Counted from the stretch's first letter, positions 24,637 to 33,099 are shown. The stretch: DNA of 64,000 nt from JAIBCC01 sp963763855 (GCA_963763855.1 CAVXPU010000005.1:1302001-1366000); one strand, 5' to 3'. Translations and numbers: made by a program. The notes: generated from the letters alone by a model not told the origin.

Positions 24637-24658
24637 TATTCATAAACGCGGATGTTTT
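24637..24658 (-). promoter_or_regulatory. Shared promoter-like motif, site C
   Basis: TATTCATAAACGCGGATGTT on the plus strand; reverse complement AACATCCGCGTTTATGAATA, 30 bases upstream of the DUF4412-like gene at 24607 and 32 bases before the divergent ECF sigma gene at 24690. It matches sites A and B closely and site D more loosely. Confidence 0.55.
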
Positions 24659-24689
24659 GATATAATTTCCCAAAATCTGAAAATCACTT

Positions 24690-25238
24690 ATGGGACAAGT
24701 AGTTTTGCAGTTATTGGAGGAGTGTAAGACCGGCAAAAAAGAGGCTTTAGACCAGCTTTTGCCGATAGTTTATGATGAACTTCGTCGGCTTGCCCATCAT
24801 CTCCTAAGAAATGAATACGCAGAAACTTTGCCGACGACCGCTCTCGTCCACGAAGCGTATCTCAAATTGGTAAATCAGCATTCGGTTGACTGGGAAAATC
24901 GCGGACAGTTTTTCGGCGTTGCGTCGCAGGCAATGCGTCGGATTTTGGTTGACCACGCCCGCGAACGCCACGCACGCAAACGGGATGGAATAAAGATTTC
25001 GCTTGATGATGTTGATACACTTTCGGTCGCGTTAAACGAATCTTTGCTTGATTTAGACTTCGCGTTAGACGAACTGGCGAAGCACGATGAAGTTCAAATG
25101 AAAATCGTTGAACTACGCTACTTTGCCGGTTTGACGTTTGAAGAAGTCGCCGGAGTTTTGCAAATTCCCAGATCAACGGTCTTCCGCGAATGGACGTTCG
25201 CACGCACTTGGCTTTTCGACAAAATTTCAAACGGCTGA
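24690..25238 (+). CDS. ECF-type sigma factor, copy 2
   Basis: Sigma factor of the same TIGR02999-type ECF group as the copy at 9834, 182 residues. Shared elements are TTALVHEAYLKLVNQHSVDW, SQAMRRILVDHARERHA and, in region 4, KIVELRYFAGLTFEEVAGVL with the recognition helix PRSTVFREW. It differs from copy 1 in region 4 (RSTVFREWTF against TRTVKRDWAM), so promoter preferences may have diverged. A palindromic element and 179 bases separate it from its kinase gene, unlike the 52 bases in copy 1. Confidence 0.9.
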   Translation: MGQVVLQLLEECKTGKKEALDQLLPIVYDELRRLAHHLLRNEYAETLPTTALVHEAYLKLVNQHSVDWENRGQFFGVASQAMRRILVDHARERHARKRDGIKISLDDVDTLSVALNESLLDLDFALDELAKHDEVQMKIVELRYFAGLTFEEVAGVLQIPRSTVFREWTFARTWLFDKISNG

Positions 25239-25270
25239 AATATTTTTGAAAAAAATCCGCGTTAGTTAAG

Positions 25271-25402
25271 TAGGAACGCGGACACTCTTGTCCGCAACAT
25301 CGCGTTTTTCAGCGATGTAAGGGCGTAGATAAAAAAATGAGTTGAATTTAACCTGACACTTTTTTCGTGCTTTGCACTCAGTCAGACAAGAGTGTCTGAG
25401 CT
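25271..25402. repeat. Inverted-repeat element between sigma and kinase genes
   Basis: The spacer contains GCGGACA-CTCT-TGTCCGC (25278-25295), ACATCGC/GCGATGT (25297-25318), and near its right end CAGACA-AGAG-TGTCTG (25383-25398). The first and last hairpins are inverted copies of one another (reading GGACACTCTTGTCC one way and AGACAAGAGTGTCT the other), so the whole looks like a small mobile palindromic element of about 130 bases. Confidence 0.65.
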
Positions 25403-25417
25403 CCGTTGATTAAGAAT

Positions 25418-28129
25418 ATGCAAAACGCTGAATGGATAAAAATCAAGGAACTTTTCCATCAAACAATTGATTTGCCAAAAGCTGAACGAGAAAAGTTTTT
25501 GGCGGGTCAGAATGATTTTGTCCGTTCAGAAGTCAGCCGTTTGCTCGATTCAAACGAAAAACTTGAAAATTTTATAGCCGAACCTATCTCAAGTGAGATC
25601 GGTTTGAATATCGAATCGTATTTGGGCAAACAAATCGGTAGTTACAAGATAATTTCGCTGCTCGGCTCCGGCGGAATGGGACAAGTTTTTCTTGCCGAAA
25701 AAGAAGGTTTAGACAAAAAATTTGCTCTTAAAATTATCAAACGCGGAATGGACACCGAAGCCGTTTTGAAGCGATTTCACCGCGAACGCCAGATTCTTTC
25801 ACGGCTCGAACATCCGAATATCGCAACCATTTTGGACGTGGGTTCGACCGAAAACGATTTGCCGTATTTCGTCATGGAATTCATCGAAGGCGAGCCGCTG
25901 ACAAAATTTTGTGACGCTCATCAGATGGACACAAACGAACGGTTGGAAGTTTTCCAAAAAGTCTGCAACGCCGTAAAATATGCACATCAAAATCTGATAA
26001 TTCACCGCGATATCAAGCCTTCAAACATATTAGTAACGCCTGAAGGAACGCCAAAGCTGCTCGATTTCGGCATCGCAAAACTCGTGAATTCAGATGAATT
26101 TAACAACACAACTACGGCAATGCAATCGCGAATGCTGACGCCCGAATACGCGTCGCCTGAGCAAATAAACGGTTTGCCTGTAACCACCGCAACCGATGTT
26201 TATTCGCTCGGCGTGGTTTTGTACGAATTGTTAAGCGGCGTTCGTCCTTTTAAATCTGATAAAAAGAGCTATCAGGAAATTGCCAATTTGGTTTTGACAG
26301 AAGAGCCTGCTCGCCCGTCGTCAGTAGTGGGTCAGCAATGGTCGGTTGTCAGAAACACAAGCGAGGAGAAAGGGAGAACGCAAAATGAAATTCCCAATCC
26401 AAAATCCAAAATCCTAAATCCAAAATCGATAAAGGGTGATTTGGACAACATAATCCTCAAAGCGTTACGAAAAGAACCAGAAAGGCGTTACCATTCTGTG
26501 GAAGAATTTTCCGAAGATATTCGGCGATACTTGGTCGGTTTACCTGTAACTGCCACGGCTGATTCAGGCATTTATCGTTTCAAAAAATTCGTTAATCGTC
26601 ATCAAATCGGGACAATTTTCGCGGCTTTGATTTTACTTGTTTCAGGTTTTGCTATTTGGCAAAGTTTTGTGGCAAATCGTGAACGGGCAAAGGCAGAGAC
26701 TCACGTTGCACAAGTGCGAGACGTGGCGAAATCGCTATTGAATGAAACGAGTCAAAATCTGCAAAATCTGCCCGATGGTTCGGAAATTCGCCAACAAATT
26801 ATTGAAAAATCGGCGAAAATCTTGGATTCATTGTCGGCTGATGTTGAAGATGTTGAGTTGTTAGATGAACTCGGCACGGCTTATACACAACTTGGTCATT
26901 CGCGGACGTGGCAACTGCGGGATTACGAACGAGCGTTGAGTGATTTGCAAAAAGCCCGTCAATTACGCGAGAAAGTTTTTGAACTTGAGCCGAATAATTC
27001 TAAATATCTCGGCAATTTAGCCGGAACTTTGGGTGTTCTGAATGAATTTTACGGCATTCAGGGAAATACTGATAAAGTTATTGAAACTTTTGAGACGATT
27101 TCCGAAATCAACCTCAAACGAATAGCCCTTGAGCCCAATAATCCAAACATATTTTTCGACACTTCAAATATCTTTGATGTTTTGAGCGAGAATTTCGATG
27201 GCGTTGGAAGAAAAGAGGAAAGCGTTGAGGCAACGATGAAAGCACTTGAACTGCTTGAGCGTGCCATCGAACTTCGGCAAGCCAACGAACAAACGCCCGA
27301 TGTTCAAACACAATTGGCGGGTTATTTTATGCAAAAAGGCTATATTTTAAAGAAGTCAGGCAAAGAAGACGAGGCGATTTTGGCATACAGCCAATCCGCC
27401 GAAACCGCCGACCAAGCCTATTTGCGGGACAATACGCAAAAATTTGGTTTCAATCATTCCAATCGAAGCCGACGAATGATGGCAGAAATTTATGTCAAAC
27501 GCGGCGATTGGCAAAATACATTGGAACTTTACGAGCATTGCCTGAACAATCTCCTACGAAATAAAGAGAACAAAAATCTCGTTCAGAAAGCACTGCCAAG
27601 AAGTATCGCACTCTATACAATTTTTGTCGGCATGGCTCAAGATAAACTCGGAAAAAAAAAGGAGGGACGAGAAAATCTCGAAAAGGGATTGAATCTTTCT
27701 CTTGCCGAACTAAAAAAATATGAAAACCTCGCTGCCGATATCATATATGCTTACGAATTTTTGATTCCGGCATCGGATTATTACGTTGCGAATAACGAAA
27801 AACAAAAAGCTGCCGATTTGTGGCAAAAGGAATACATCGATCGCCTAGATAGGATTTTACAAAAAACTCCGAATGACAGCGGCATGTTATTTCGGATGGC
27901 TGACGGTTACATTTATAAAGGCGATGTTCTGAGCGGTTTCGAGTCGGACGATAATTCAATTTCCGAGACGGACACAGCATTTCTTAAAGAGGCTTTGGAG
28001 AGTTACAAAAAAGCCCTTGAGCATGTTGAAAAGGTTAATCTGCTTGGCGAAGCAGCTCTCTCAACTAAGCAAAAGAGCGATAATTTGGAGCGAAGGATAT
28101 CCGTGCTTCACTCCAAACTCGGGAAATAA
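25418..28129 (+). CDS. Membrane serine/threonine kinase with TPR repeats, copy 2
   Basis: Hanks-type kinase of 903 residues, paralogous to the one at 10483. I take the ATG at 25418 because MQNAEWIKIKELFHQTIDL aligns with the start of copy 1; a TTG 12 bases earlier is possible. Kinase motifs are LGSGGMGQVFLA, Lys105, HRDIKPSN with Asp198 and Asn203, DFGIAK with Asp216, and TPEYASPEQ. The C-lobe loop carries two heptamer-derived inserts (SSVVGQQWSVV; NPKSKILNPKS). A transmembrane helix lies near 400-420 (FAALILLVSGFAIW), followed by TPR-type helical repeats to the end. It ends 7 bases from the convergent mrp gene. Confidence 0.93.
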   Translation: MQNAEWIKIKELFHQTIDLPKAEREKFLAGQNDFVRSEVSRLLDSNEKLENFIAEPISSEIGLNIESYLGKQIGSYKIISLLGSGGMGQVFLAEKEGLDKKFALKIIKRGMDTEAVLKRFHRERQILSRLEHPNIATILDVGSTENDLPYFVMEFIEGEPLTKFCDAHQMDTNERLEVFQKVCNAVKYAHQNLIIHRDIKPSNILVTPEGTPKLLDFGIAKLVNSDEFNNTTTAMQSRMLTPEYASPEQINGLPVTTATDVYSLGVVLYELLSGVRPFKSDKKSYQEIANLVLTEEPARPSSVVGQQWSVVRNTSEEKGRTQNEIPNPKSKILNPKSIKGDLDNIILKALRKEPERRYHSVEEFSEDIRRYLVGLPVTATADSGIYRFKKFVNRHQIGTIFAALILLVSGFAIWQSFVANRERAKAETHVAQVRDVAKSLLNETSQNLQNLPDGSEIRQQIIEKSAKILDSLSADVEDVELLDELGTAYTQLGHSRTWQLRDYERALSDLQKARQLREKVFELEPNNSKYLGNLAGTLGVLNEFYGIQGNTDKVIETFETISEINLKRIALEPNNPNIFFDTSNIFDVLSENFDGVGRKEESVEATMKALELLERAIELRQANEQTPDVQTQLAGYFMQKGYILKKSGKEDEAILAYSQSAETADQAYLRDNTQKFGFNHSNRSRRMMAEIYVKRGDWQNTLELYEHCLNNLLRNKENKNLVQKALPRSIALYTIFVGMAQDKLGKKKEGRENLEKGLNLSLAELKKYENLAADIIYAYEFLIPASDYYVANNEKQKAADLWQKEYIDRLDRILQKTPNDSGMLFRMADGYIYKGDVLSGFESDDNSISETDTAFLKEALESYKKALEHVEKVNLLGEAALSTKQKSDNLERRISVLHSKLGK
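26320..26354 (+). repeat. Degenerate heptamer array 1 in kinase 2
   Basis: A run of diverged GGTCAGT-type 7-nt units (GTCAGTAGTGGGTCAGC then AATGGTCGGTTGTCAG) that encodes SVVGQQWSVV. This peptide is the typical translation of such repeats. It lies in the kinase C-lobe loop that also holds the second array. Confidence 0.6.
26393..26427 (+). repeat. Heptamer array 2 in kinase 2
   Basis: Five contiguous 7-nt units: CCCAATC, CAAAATC, CAAAATC, CTAAATC, CAAAATC. It encodes NPKSKILNPKS immediately before IKGDLDNI, the same position as the array in kinase 1, although the two arrays differ in unit sequence and frame. Confidence 0.85.
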
Positions 28130-28136
28130 TTTCCAA

Positions 28137-29222
28137 TTACTTTGCTCTCGAAAAAATCTTCAATTCAGGCTTCATTGCCTCAATCGAAACTTGTCTGGCA
28201 ACTTCTTCGGCAACCTTCATAAATGCTATCGACTGCGGAGATTCCGGATGGCTGATAACAACGGGAATTCCCTTATCGCCGCTTTCCCTTACTTCCATTC
28301 CGAGCGGGACTTCACCCAAAAAAGGAATTCCAAATCCATCAGCAAAGTTTTTTCCGCCGCCGTGACCGAAAATGTCATAACGTTTGTCCGGCATATCCGG
28401 CGGGATAAAATACGACATGTTTTCTACTAAGCCGATTACGGGAACCGCAACCTGCTCAAACATCGCTAACGCACGTCGTACGTCCGCGAGCGAAACCTGC
28501 TGCGGAGTCGTCACCAAAATCGCACCTTGAACCGGTACGAGTTGAGCCAAACTCAATTGGACATCGCCGGTTCCGGGCGGCATATCAACGACCAAATAGT
28601 CGAGTTCGCCCCAATTTACGTCGGTTAGAAATTGCCTTACGATTCCGTGAAGCATCGGTCCGCGAAGCACCATCGGTTTATCCGGCGGAGCGAGTACAGC
28701 CATCGAAATCATTTTTACACCATATTTTTTAATTGGTTTGAGCTGTCCATTTTCGACCTCAGGCTGTTGGAAACCAACGCCTAGCATCAATGGCACATTT
28801 GGACCGTAAACGTCGGCATCCATAATTCCAACTTTTGCACCGAGTTTGGATAAGCCAACCGCCAAGTTTACGGCAACTGTCGATTTGCCAACGCCGCCTT
28901 TGCCCGACGAAACCGCGATGATGTTTTTAACTCCGGCAATCGCCGTGTTGTTAGCGATTCCGCGACCCTTCGGGACCTCTGCATCCATCGTAACCTTAAC
29001 GTTTTCAACACCTTCCAACGAGGAAACAAATTCAATCGCCTGGGATTCCATCAGTTCCTTAACCGGGCAGGCAGGAGTTGTCAAAACGATGCGAAACGAA
29101 ATATTTCCGCCATCAATCGCTAAATCTTTGATAAAGCCGAGTGTGACAATGTCTTTTCGTAAATCGGGATCAATAATCTGTTTTAGTGCGTCTAAAACCG
29201 CTTCTTCTGTAATTTGACTCAT
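28137..29222 (-). CDS. mrp: Mrp/NBP35-type Fe-S carrier ATPase
   Basis: P-loop ATPase of 361 residues that binds and transfers Fe-S clusters (ApbC/Mrp family), cytosolic. The N-terminal 80 residues form a MIP18/DUF59 domain (VLDALKQIIDPDLRKDIVTL); the ATPase domain starts with the deviant Walker A SGKGGVGKST and includes DADVYGPNVPLMLG and VVDMPPGTGDVQL. Length and domain order are usual. The CxxC cluster-binding motif often present near the C-terminus is replaced by SYFIPPDMPDK, as in some family members. The neighbouring plus-strand ygfZ gene also serves Fe-S enzymes. Confidence 0.93.
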   Translation of the reverse strand: MSQITEEAVLDALKQIIDPDLRKDIVTLGFIKDLAIDGGNISFRIVLTTPACPVKELMESQAIEFVSSLEGVENVKVTMDAEVPKGRGIANNTAIAGVKNIIAVSSGKGGVGKSTVAVNLAVGLSKLGAKVGIMDADVYGPNVPLMLGVGFQQPEVENGQLKPIKKYGVKMISMAVLAPPDKPMVLRGPMLHGIVRQFLTDVNWGELDYLVVDMPPGTGDVQLSLAQLVPVQGAILVTTPQQVSLADVRRALAMFEQVAVPVIGLVENMSYFIPPDMPDKRYDIFGHGGGKNFADGFGIPFLGEVPLGMEVRESGDKGIPVVISHPESPQSIAFMKVAEEVARQVSIEAMKPELKIFSRAK

Positions 29223-29345
29223 ATTTGTATAATCAAAATTGTTTGATAAAGTTAAGTAATATATTTGCTTTTCTAGTAGAATTTTGCAAATGCTTTAGGA
29301 AAGTTACGGAGGACTTCTCAAAAGTGCGGCGTTAGATTTACAAAC

Positions 29346-30206
29346 ATGAATTCAATAGAAAATTATCAAGCAATTCGCAATGGCAAAACCGGCTTCAAAA
29401 AGATGCCGAGAGGACTTTTTGCTGTTTGGGGAAAAGAAGCGATACAATTCTTAAATGGACTTATCACCAATGATGTCAAGGCTTTAGAGGATGGCTCGCA
29501 AATGTTGGCGGCTTTTCCAAATGCTCAAGGGAGGCTGCTCGCGGTTGTAAGAGTATTGCGGCAGGGCGACAAGTTTTTTATCGAAACTGAAGAGGCAACT
29601 CGTGAAAAGGTTTGGAATAATCTATTTCGTTTTACTTTTGCAGGAGATTTTTTTGCTGAAGATTTGAGTGAAAAATACGAATTTTTCTTAGTTGATAATG
29701 AAAAATTGATAACTGATCATGAGGAAGTAATTTCATTCGGAGAAGATATTTTTGTTCCGAAAGATTTTGAGCTTGATTTATCTGACGCGGTTGAAATTTC
29801 CGATGAACTTTACGGAGTTTTACGGATCGAGAAGGGAATTCCGCTATATGGCATAGATATGGACGAAACGACGATAGTCCCTGAACTCGGGTTAAACGGG
29901 CTAATCAGCTACAACAAAGGCTGCTACATCGGACAAGAAATTATCGCTCGCATTTACTTCCGCGGACATGTAGCTAAACAGTTGAAAGGATTGGTGTTTG
30001 AGAGTGGAGAGTTAGGAGTTGAGAGTCGAGAATTACGAACAGTTGACGGGAAAAATGCTGGTAAAATTACATCGGTATGTTACTCGCCCAAATTAGAAAA
30101 AAATATTGCTTTGGGTTATGTTCGGTACGATTATTTAGCGGATGGAACGGAATTGAAAAGTGGTGAAACGACGGCAGTTGTTAAAGATTTGCCGTTCGTG
30201 GGTTAG
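29346..30206 (+). CDS. ygfZ: YgfZ/GcvT folate-binding Fe-S repair protein
   Basis: Tetrahydrofolate-binding protein of 286 residues that helps keep Fe-S enzymes such as MiaB active. The YgfZ signature KGCYIGQEIIAR is at about 197-208, and LNGLITNDVKAL is near 36. A 7-nt repeat array at 30000-30034 adds SGELGVESREL shortly after the signature (near residue 220), an insertion not expected in the family. The start at 29346 follows a GAGGA-like site some distance upstream and gives a normal N-terminus. It is divergent from mrp. Confidence 0.88.
   Translation: MNSIENYQAIRNGKTGFKKMPRGLFAVWGKEAIQFLNGLITNDVKALEDGSQMLAAFPNAQGRLLAVVRVLRQGDKFFIETEEATREKVWNNLFRFTFAGDFFAEDLSEKYEFFLVDNEKLITDHEEVISFGEDIFVPKDFELDLSDAVEISDELYGVLRIEKGIPLYGIDMDETTIVPELGLNGLISYNKGCYIGQEIIARIYFRGHVAKQLKGLVFESGELGVESRELRTVDGKNAGKITSVCYSPKLEKNIALGYVRYDYLADGTELKSGETTAVVKDLPFVG
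30000..30034 (+). repeat. In-frame heptamer array in ygfZ
   Basis: Five 7-nt units: GAGAGTG, GAGAGTT, AGGAGTT, GAGAGTC, GAGAATT. It encodes SGELGVESREL within the YgfZ C-terminal region. The repeat class is the same as in the kinases, but the unit sequence is different. Confidence 0.8.
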
Positions 30207-30233
30207 AATATTTTGATTGTTGCGAGGTGTTTT

Positions 30234-31136
30234 ATGTTGCGAGTCTTATTTCTAATATTGATTTTATTTAGCTCGATTTCTTTGGCTCAAATTCAAGACA
30301 AGCCAAAAGCGGTAAAACTGGATGACTTGGTGGGAATACACGGCGAATGTGATTTAGGGGCGAGACTAGACAATCTTCGAATTGAATTAGCTAATGATCC
30401 TAACGCAAAAGGTTTCATCATTACCTATCAGTCAGTTAACGCGTTGGTTTTTGACTTGGAAAGAAGCCCAATGGACAGACGTATCCTAACACAAATGGCT
30501 TTTGGTGGTATCGAATCTGAAAGAGTCGCCATCATTTTTGGTGGTTATAGAAAAGACATTACTTCCGAAATATGGCTCGTTCCCAAAGATGCCGAACCAC
30601 CTAAACCTACCGACACTTTGCCGAAACCGATAATACCCACAAATAGCACTTTCCAGTTTGCCAGCAGGTCGATTGTTTCTTTTGAGTTTGATGAGCCTGA
30701 AGAATTCTTATCAGCGTCAACCCGAAAAGAAAGAGATAAAATAGCTAAAGAATCTGAAGAGGAAGATAGGAAAAACGGAGTTGAACCAACGACTTATGAA
30801 GATGCTTATAACTTTTCCAAACAAGAACTTGAAGAAATGAAATTTAGTTGGGCAATAGATAGTTTCGGCGAGATTATTAAAAATCAGACTGGTTCAGAAG
30901 GAACAATAATTTTCTATGGAGACAGCGAATACTACAACATAAGAAATGTGGGTAAGCATATTGAGCAAGGTAAGAAAATAATCGCTAAAAACACGAACAT
31001 TTCTCCGAAACAAATCAACGTTGTATATGGAGGTTACAGAGAATCTCTCGTAGCTGATTTTTGGGTCATTCCTTCAAATGGAAAATCGCCAAACCCGACA
31101 CCGGAAAAAAGACAAGTTTTTGATAGTGAACAATAA
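30234..31136 (+). CDS. Secreted hypothetical protein with two related halves
   Basis: Exported protein of 300 residues. The ATG at 30234 is preceded by GCGAGGTG and opens a signal peptide (MLRVLFLILILFSSISLAQ). Two halves look related: the first has CDLGARLDNLRIELANDPN, ERVAIIFGGYRKDITSEIWL and a Pro/Thr linker; the second has EEMKFSWAIDSFGEIIKNQT, KQINVVYGGYRESLVADFW and again a Pro-rich end. Each half reads as an 'order of loss, list of positions' type alpha/beta unit with a YGGYR strand, vaguely like OmpA-type modules but without peptidoglycan-binding residues. Function unknown. Confidence 0.65.
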   Translation: MLRVLFLILILFSSISLAQIQDKPKAVKLDDLVGIHGECDLGARLDNLRIELANDPNAKGFIITYQSVNALVFDLERSPMDRRILTQMAFGGIESERVAIIFGGYRKDITSEIWLVPKDAEPPKPTDTLPKPIIPTNSTFQFASRSIVSFEFDEPEEFLSASTRKERDKIAKESEEEDRKNGVEPTTYEDAYNFSKQELEEMKFSWAIDSFGEIIKNQTGSEGTIIFYGDSEYYNIRNVGKHIEQGKKIIAKNTNISPKQINVVYGGYRESLVADFWVIPSNGKSPNPTPEKRQVFDSEQ

Positions 31137-31153
31137 ATACCGCTCAAATAAAT

Positions 31154-31408
31154 ATGAACGAACTAAAAGACATAGACCTGCCCAACGCAAAGTTGGCTTA
31201 CACAATTATCCAATCGCTTTTGAAAAATCAGGAAGCCTTGAGCGATCTTTTGGCATTGATGGCTCATGCTCTCGATGAAGATGTTGCAAAGGCTCTAACG
31301 AATACAAATGAGTGGGAAAAATATCTCGAAGCTAAGCGGGAATTGGATAATACGAAAATTCAGATTGAACTTTTTACCTCAGAACTTGAGAGATTGGATA
31401 ACGATTAA
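31154..31408 (+). CDS. Small helical hypothetical protein
   Basis: Protein of 84 residues, predicted all-helical with a C-terminal coiled-coil-like stretch (KYLEAKRELDNTKIQIELF). There are no cysteines, signal peptide or membrane segment. Its stop overlaps the start of the YpdA-like reductase gene by one base, so the two are translationally coupled and probably co-regulated. Function is not recognised. Confidence 0.65.
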   Translation: MNELKDIDLPNAKLAYTIIQSLLKNQEALSDLLALMAHALDEDVAKALTNTNEWEKYLEAKRELDNTKIQIELFTSELERLDND

Positions 31409-32394
31409 TGACTTTTGATTTGATAATAATTGGAGCGGGTCCCGCCGGGATTTCCGCTGCTTGGGAAGCACAAAAGCTCGGACTTGATTATATCGTGATC
31501 GAGAAAAAGTTAATCGGAAATACGATCTATCAATATCCGGTTGGCTTGGCTGTTTTTTCTACGGTCAACGAACTTGAATTGATCGAAGGCACTCTTCAAC
31601 CCGCCCGCGAGAAACCGACTCGTGAAGAATTATTGTCGTATTACGTCCGCTTTGTTTTGGAAAATAATCTTAACATTCAGACTGAAGAAGAAGTCTTAAA
31701 TGTTGAAAAGATTACGGATAAGCGTTTCAAAGTTTCGACTGACAAAGGCGTTTATGAATCGAAAGCCGTTTTATTTGCAATTGGAGCGATGGAACACACA
31801 CGGCGTTTGAATGTAAAAGGTGAAGACTTGCCGAAAGTTCATCATCTTTTTCGCGAAACTTATCCTTATGTTAAGAAAAACGCCATGGTAATTGGTGGTG
31901 GAAATTCGGCTGGTGAAGCTGCGTTATTCTTAGCTCAAGAAGGTGCAAATGCAATTCTTGCAATATTTAGGGAAGATTGGGAAAATAATAATCCGAAGCA
32001 AGGCTGTATCAAATATTGGGTTAAGCAGCCTCTAGAAGCCGAACTTTCAAAAGATTGTTTGAACGTTTATTTTCTAAAACGCGTAGTTGAAATTCGTGAA
32101 AAGGATATTGTTTTAGAAAATGAGAATGGCGAGATTGAGACTTTCCCAAATGATGTGGTTTTTGTGCTGATTGGTGCAGATGCGGAACTTGGCTTGTTGA
32201 CAAATCTTGGCGTTGAAATTCGAAAATCCAAGTACGGAAATGTTCCGGTTTATGACGAAGAAACGTTTGAGACGAATGTTGAAGGAGTTTATGTAGTCGG
32301 GCATTTTACAGAAGCGAGGCACATTGCCGGGGCTATTCAAATGCCGCGAAAAATTATCCCGAAATTAATCGAAAAGATTCGAGAAAAAGCTTGA
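31408..32394 (+). CDS. ypdA: YpdA-family bacillithiol disulfide reductase
   Basis: FAD/NAD(P)-dependent oxidoreductase of 328 residues. The FAD-binding motif IIGAGPAGISAAWEAQKLGL is at the N-terminus and the second nucleotide site VIGGGNSAGEAALFLAQEG at about 156. The GMEHTR-like segment (GAMEHTRRLN) and the absence of a CxxC redox pair fit YpdA rather than thioredoxin reductase. YpdA reduces bacillithiol disulfide, and bacillithiol is known from acidobacteria, so the role fits the suspected host. The start is coupled to the small gene upstream. Confidence 0.85.
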   Translation: MTFDLIIIGAGPAGISAAWEAQKLGLDYIVIEKKLIGNTIYQYPVGLAVFSTVNELELIEGTLQPAREKPTREELLSYYVRFVLENNLNIQTEEEVLNVEKITDKRFKVSTDKGVYESKAVLFAIGAMEHTRRLNVKGEDLPKVHHLFRETYPYVKKNAMVIGGGNSAGEAALFLAQEGANAILAIFREDWENNNPKQGCIKYWVKQPLEAELSKDCLNVYFLKRVVEIREKDIVLENENGEIETFPNDVVFVLIGADAELGLLTNLGVEIRKSKYGNVPVYDEETFETNVEGVYVVGHFTEARHIAGAIQMPRKIIPKLIEKIREKA

Positions 32395-32438
32395 TTTAAT
32401 CGATAGATCAGGAATAAAGTTGTTTGAGAGGGCAGTAT

Positions 32439-33077
32439 ATGGTGCAGAAAATATTGTTGCTTTTACTATTACAATTATTTTTGGTTTTCCCATTTTTCGG
32501 ACAAACTCCAAATCAATACGGGACGACGATTCTCAAAACTATTGACGGCTATTTAATCGTTGACAATAAACAAAATATTTCGTACCGAATAGAATTCAAA
32601 GGCAAATCAATGCTGCCGCTGGAAAGCGATCATCCGGTTTTTGACATTGATGGAAAGTTAATTCAGGTTGTAACCGTTGCAAATTCAAAGTTTTATAAGT
32701 CAAAAATAGGCGAAACCTCCAAACCTACCGAAGATGAACTTTTGGAAAAACATCAAGTTTGGGAGAGTGATTACATTGCTGGAGAGATGAATAGTAAGCT
32801 CACAATCAACAAGCAATCCATTGAATTAAACAGCAAGAAAAAGGGTCTTCTGTGGACTTTTGATATCCCAAAATCATTTGATTCCCAGTTTACTTCTCAA
32901 ATATTTTTAACTACCGTAATTGGCGAGAGCGTGTTGGGTTTGAATTCGTATTTAGAGGAAAAAGATAGTGCACCGGAAAGGAAGAAATATTTGGTTGATT
33001 CAATTAATACTTTACAAATGAGTCTGATTCCTTTTGACGTCGTTAAGATATCTGAGGAATTGAAAAAGGTTAATTAA
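32439..33077 (+). CDS. Secreted hypothetical protein
   Basis: Exported protein of 212 residues with a signal peptide (MVQKILLLLLLQLFLVFPFFGQ). I prefer the ATG at 32439 after an AGAGGG site to a TTG 15 bases upstream. The mature part is beta-rich with short charged loops (YGTTILKTIDGYLIVDNKQN; LTINKQSIELNSKKKGLLW) and ends in a helix. No family is recognised. It is convergent with the LolA-like gene, with a 272-base palindromic element in between. Confidence 0.6.
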   Translation: MVQKILLLLLLQLFLVFPFFGQTPNQYGTTILKTIDGYLIVDNKQNISYRIEFKGKSMLPLESDHPVFDIDGKLIQVVTVANSKFYKSKIGETSKPTEDELLEKHQVWESDYIAGEMNSKLTINKQSIELNSKKKGLLWTFDIPKSFDSQFTSQIFLTTVIGESVLGLNSYLEEKDSAPERKKYLVDSINTLQMSLIPFDVVKISEELKKVN

Positions 33078-33099
33078 TTGAAATTAAATACTTTGCAAA

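Noticed and set aside
24608..24736. Longer N-terminus for the second DUF4412-like protein
   Set aside because: It would translate through the promoter-like motif and place the signal peptide 43 residues inside the protein.
31408..32394. Thioredoxin reductase
   Set aside because: It has the two nucleotide-binding motifs but lacks the CxxC redox pair; the YpdA family fits better.
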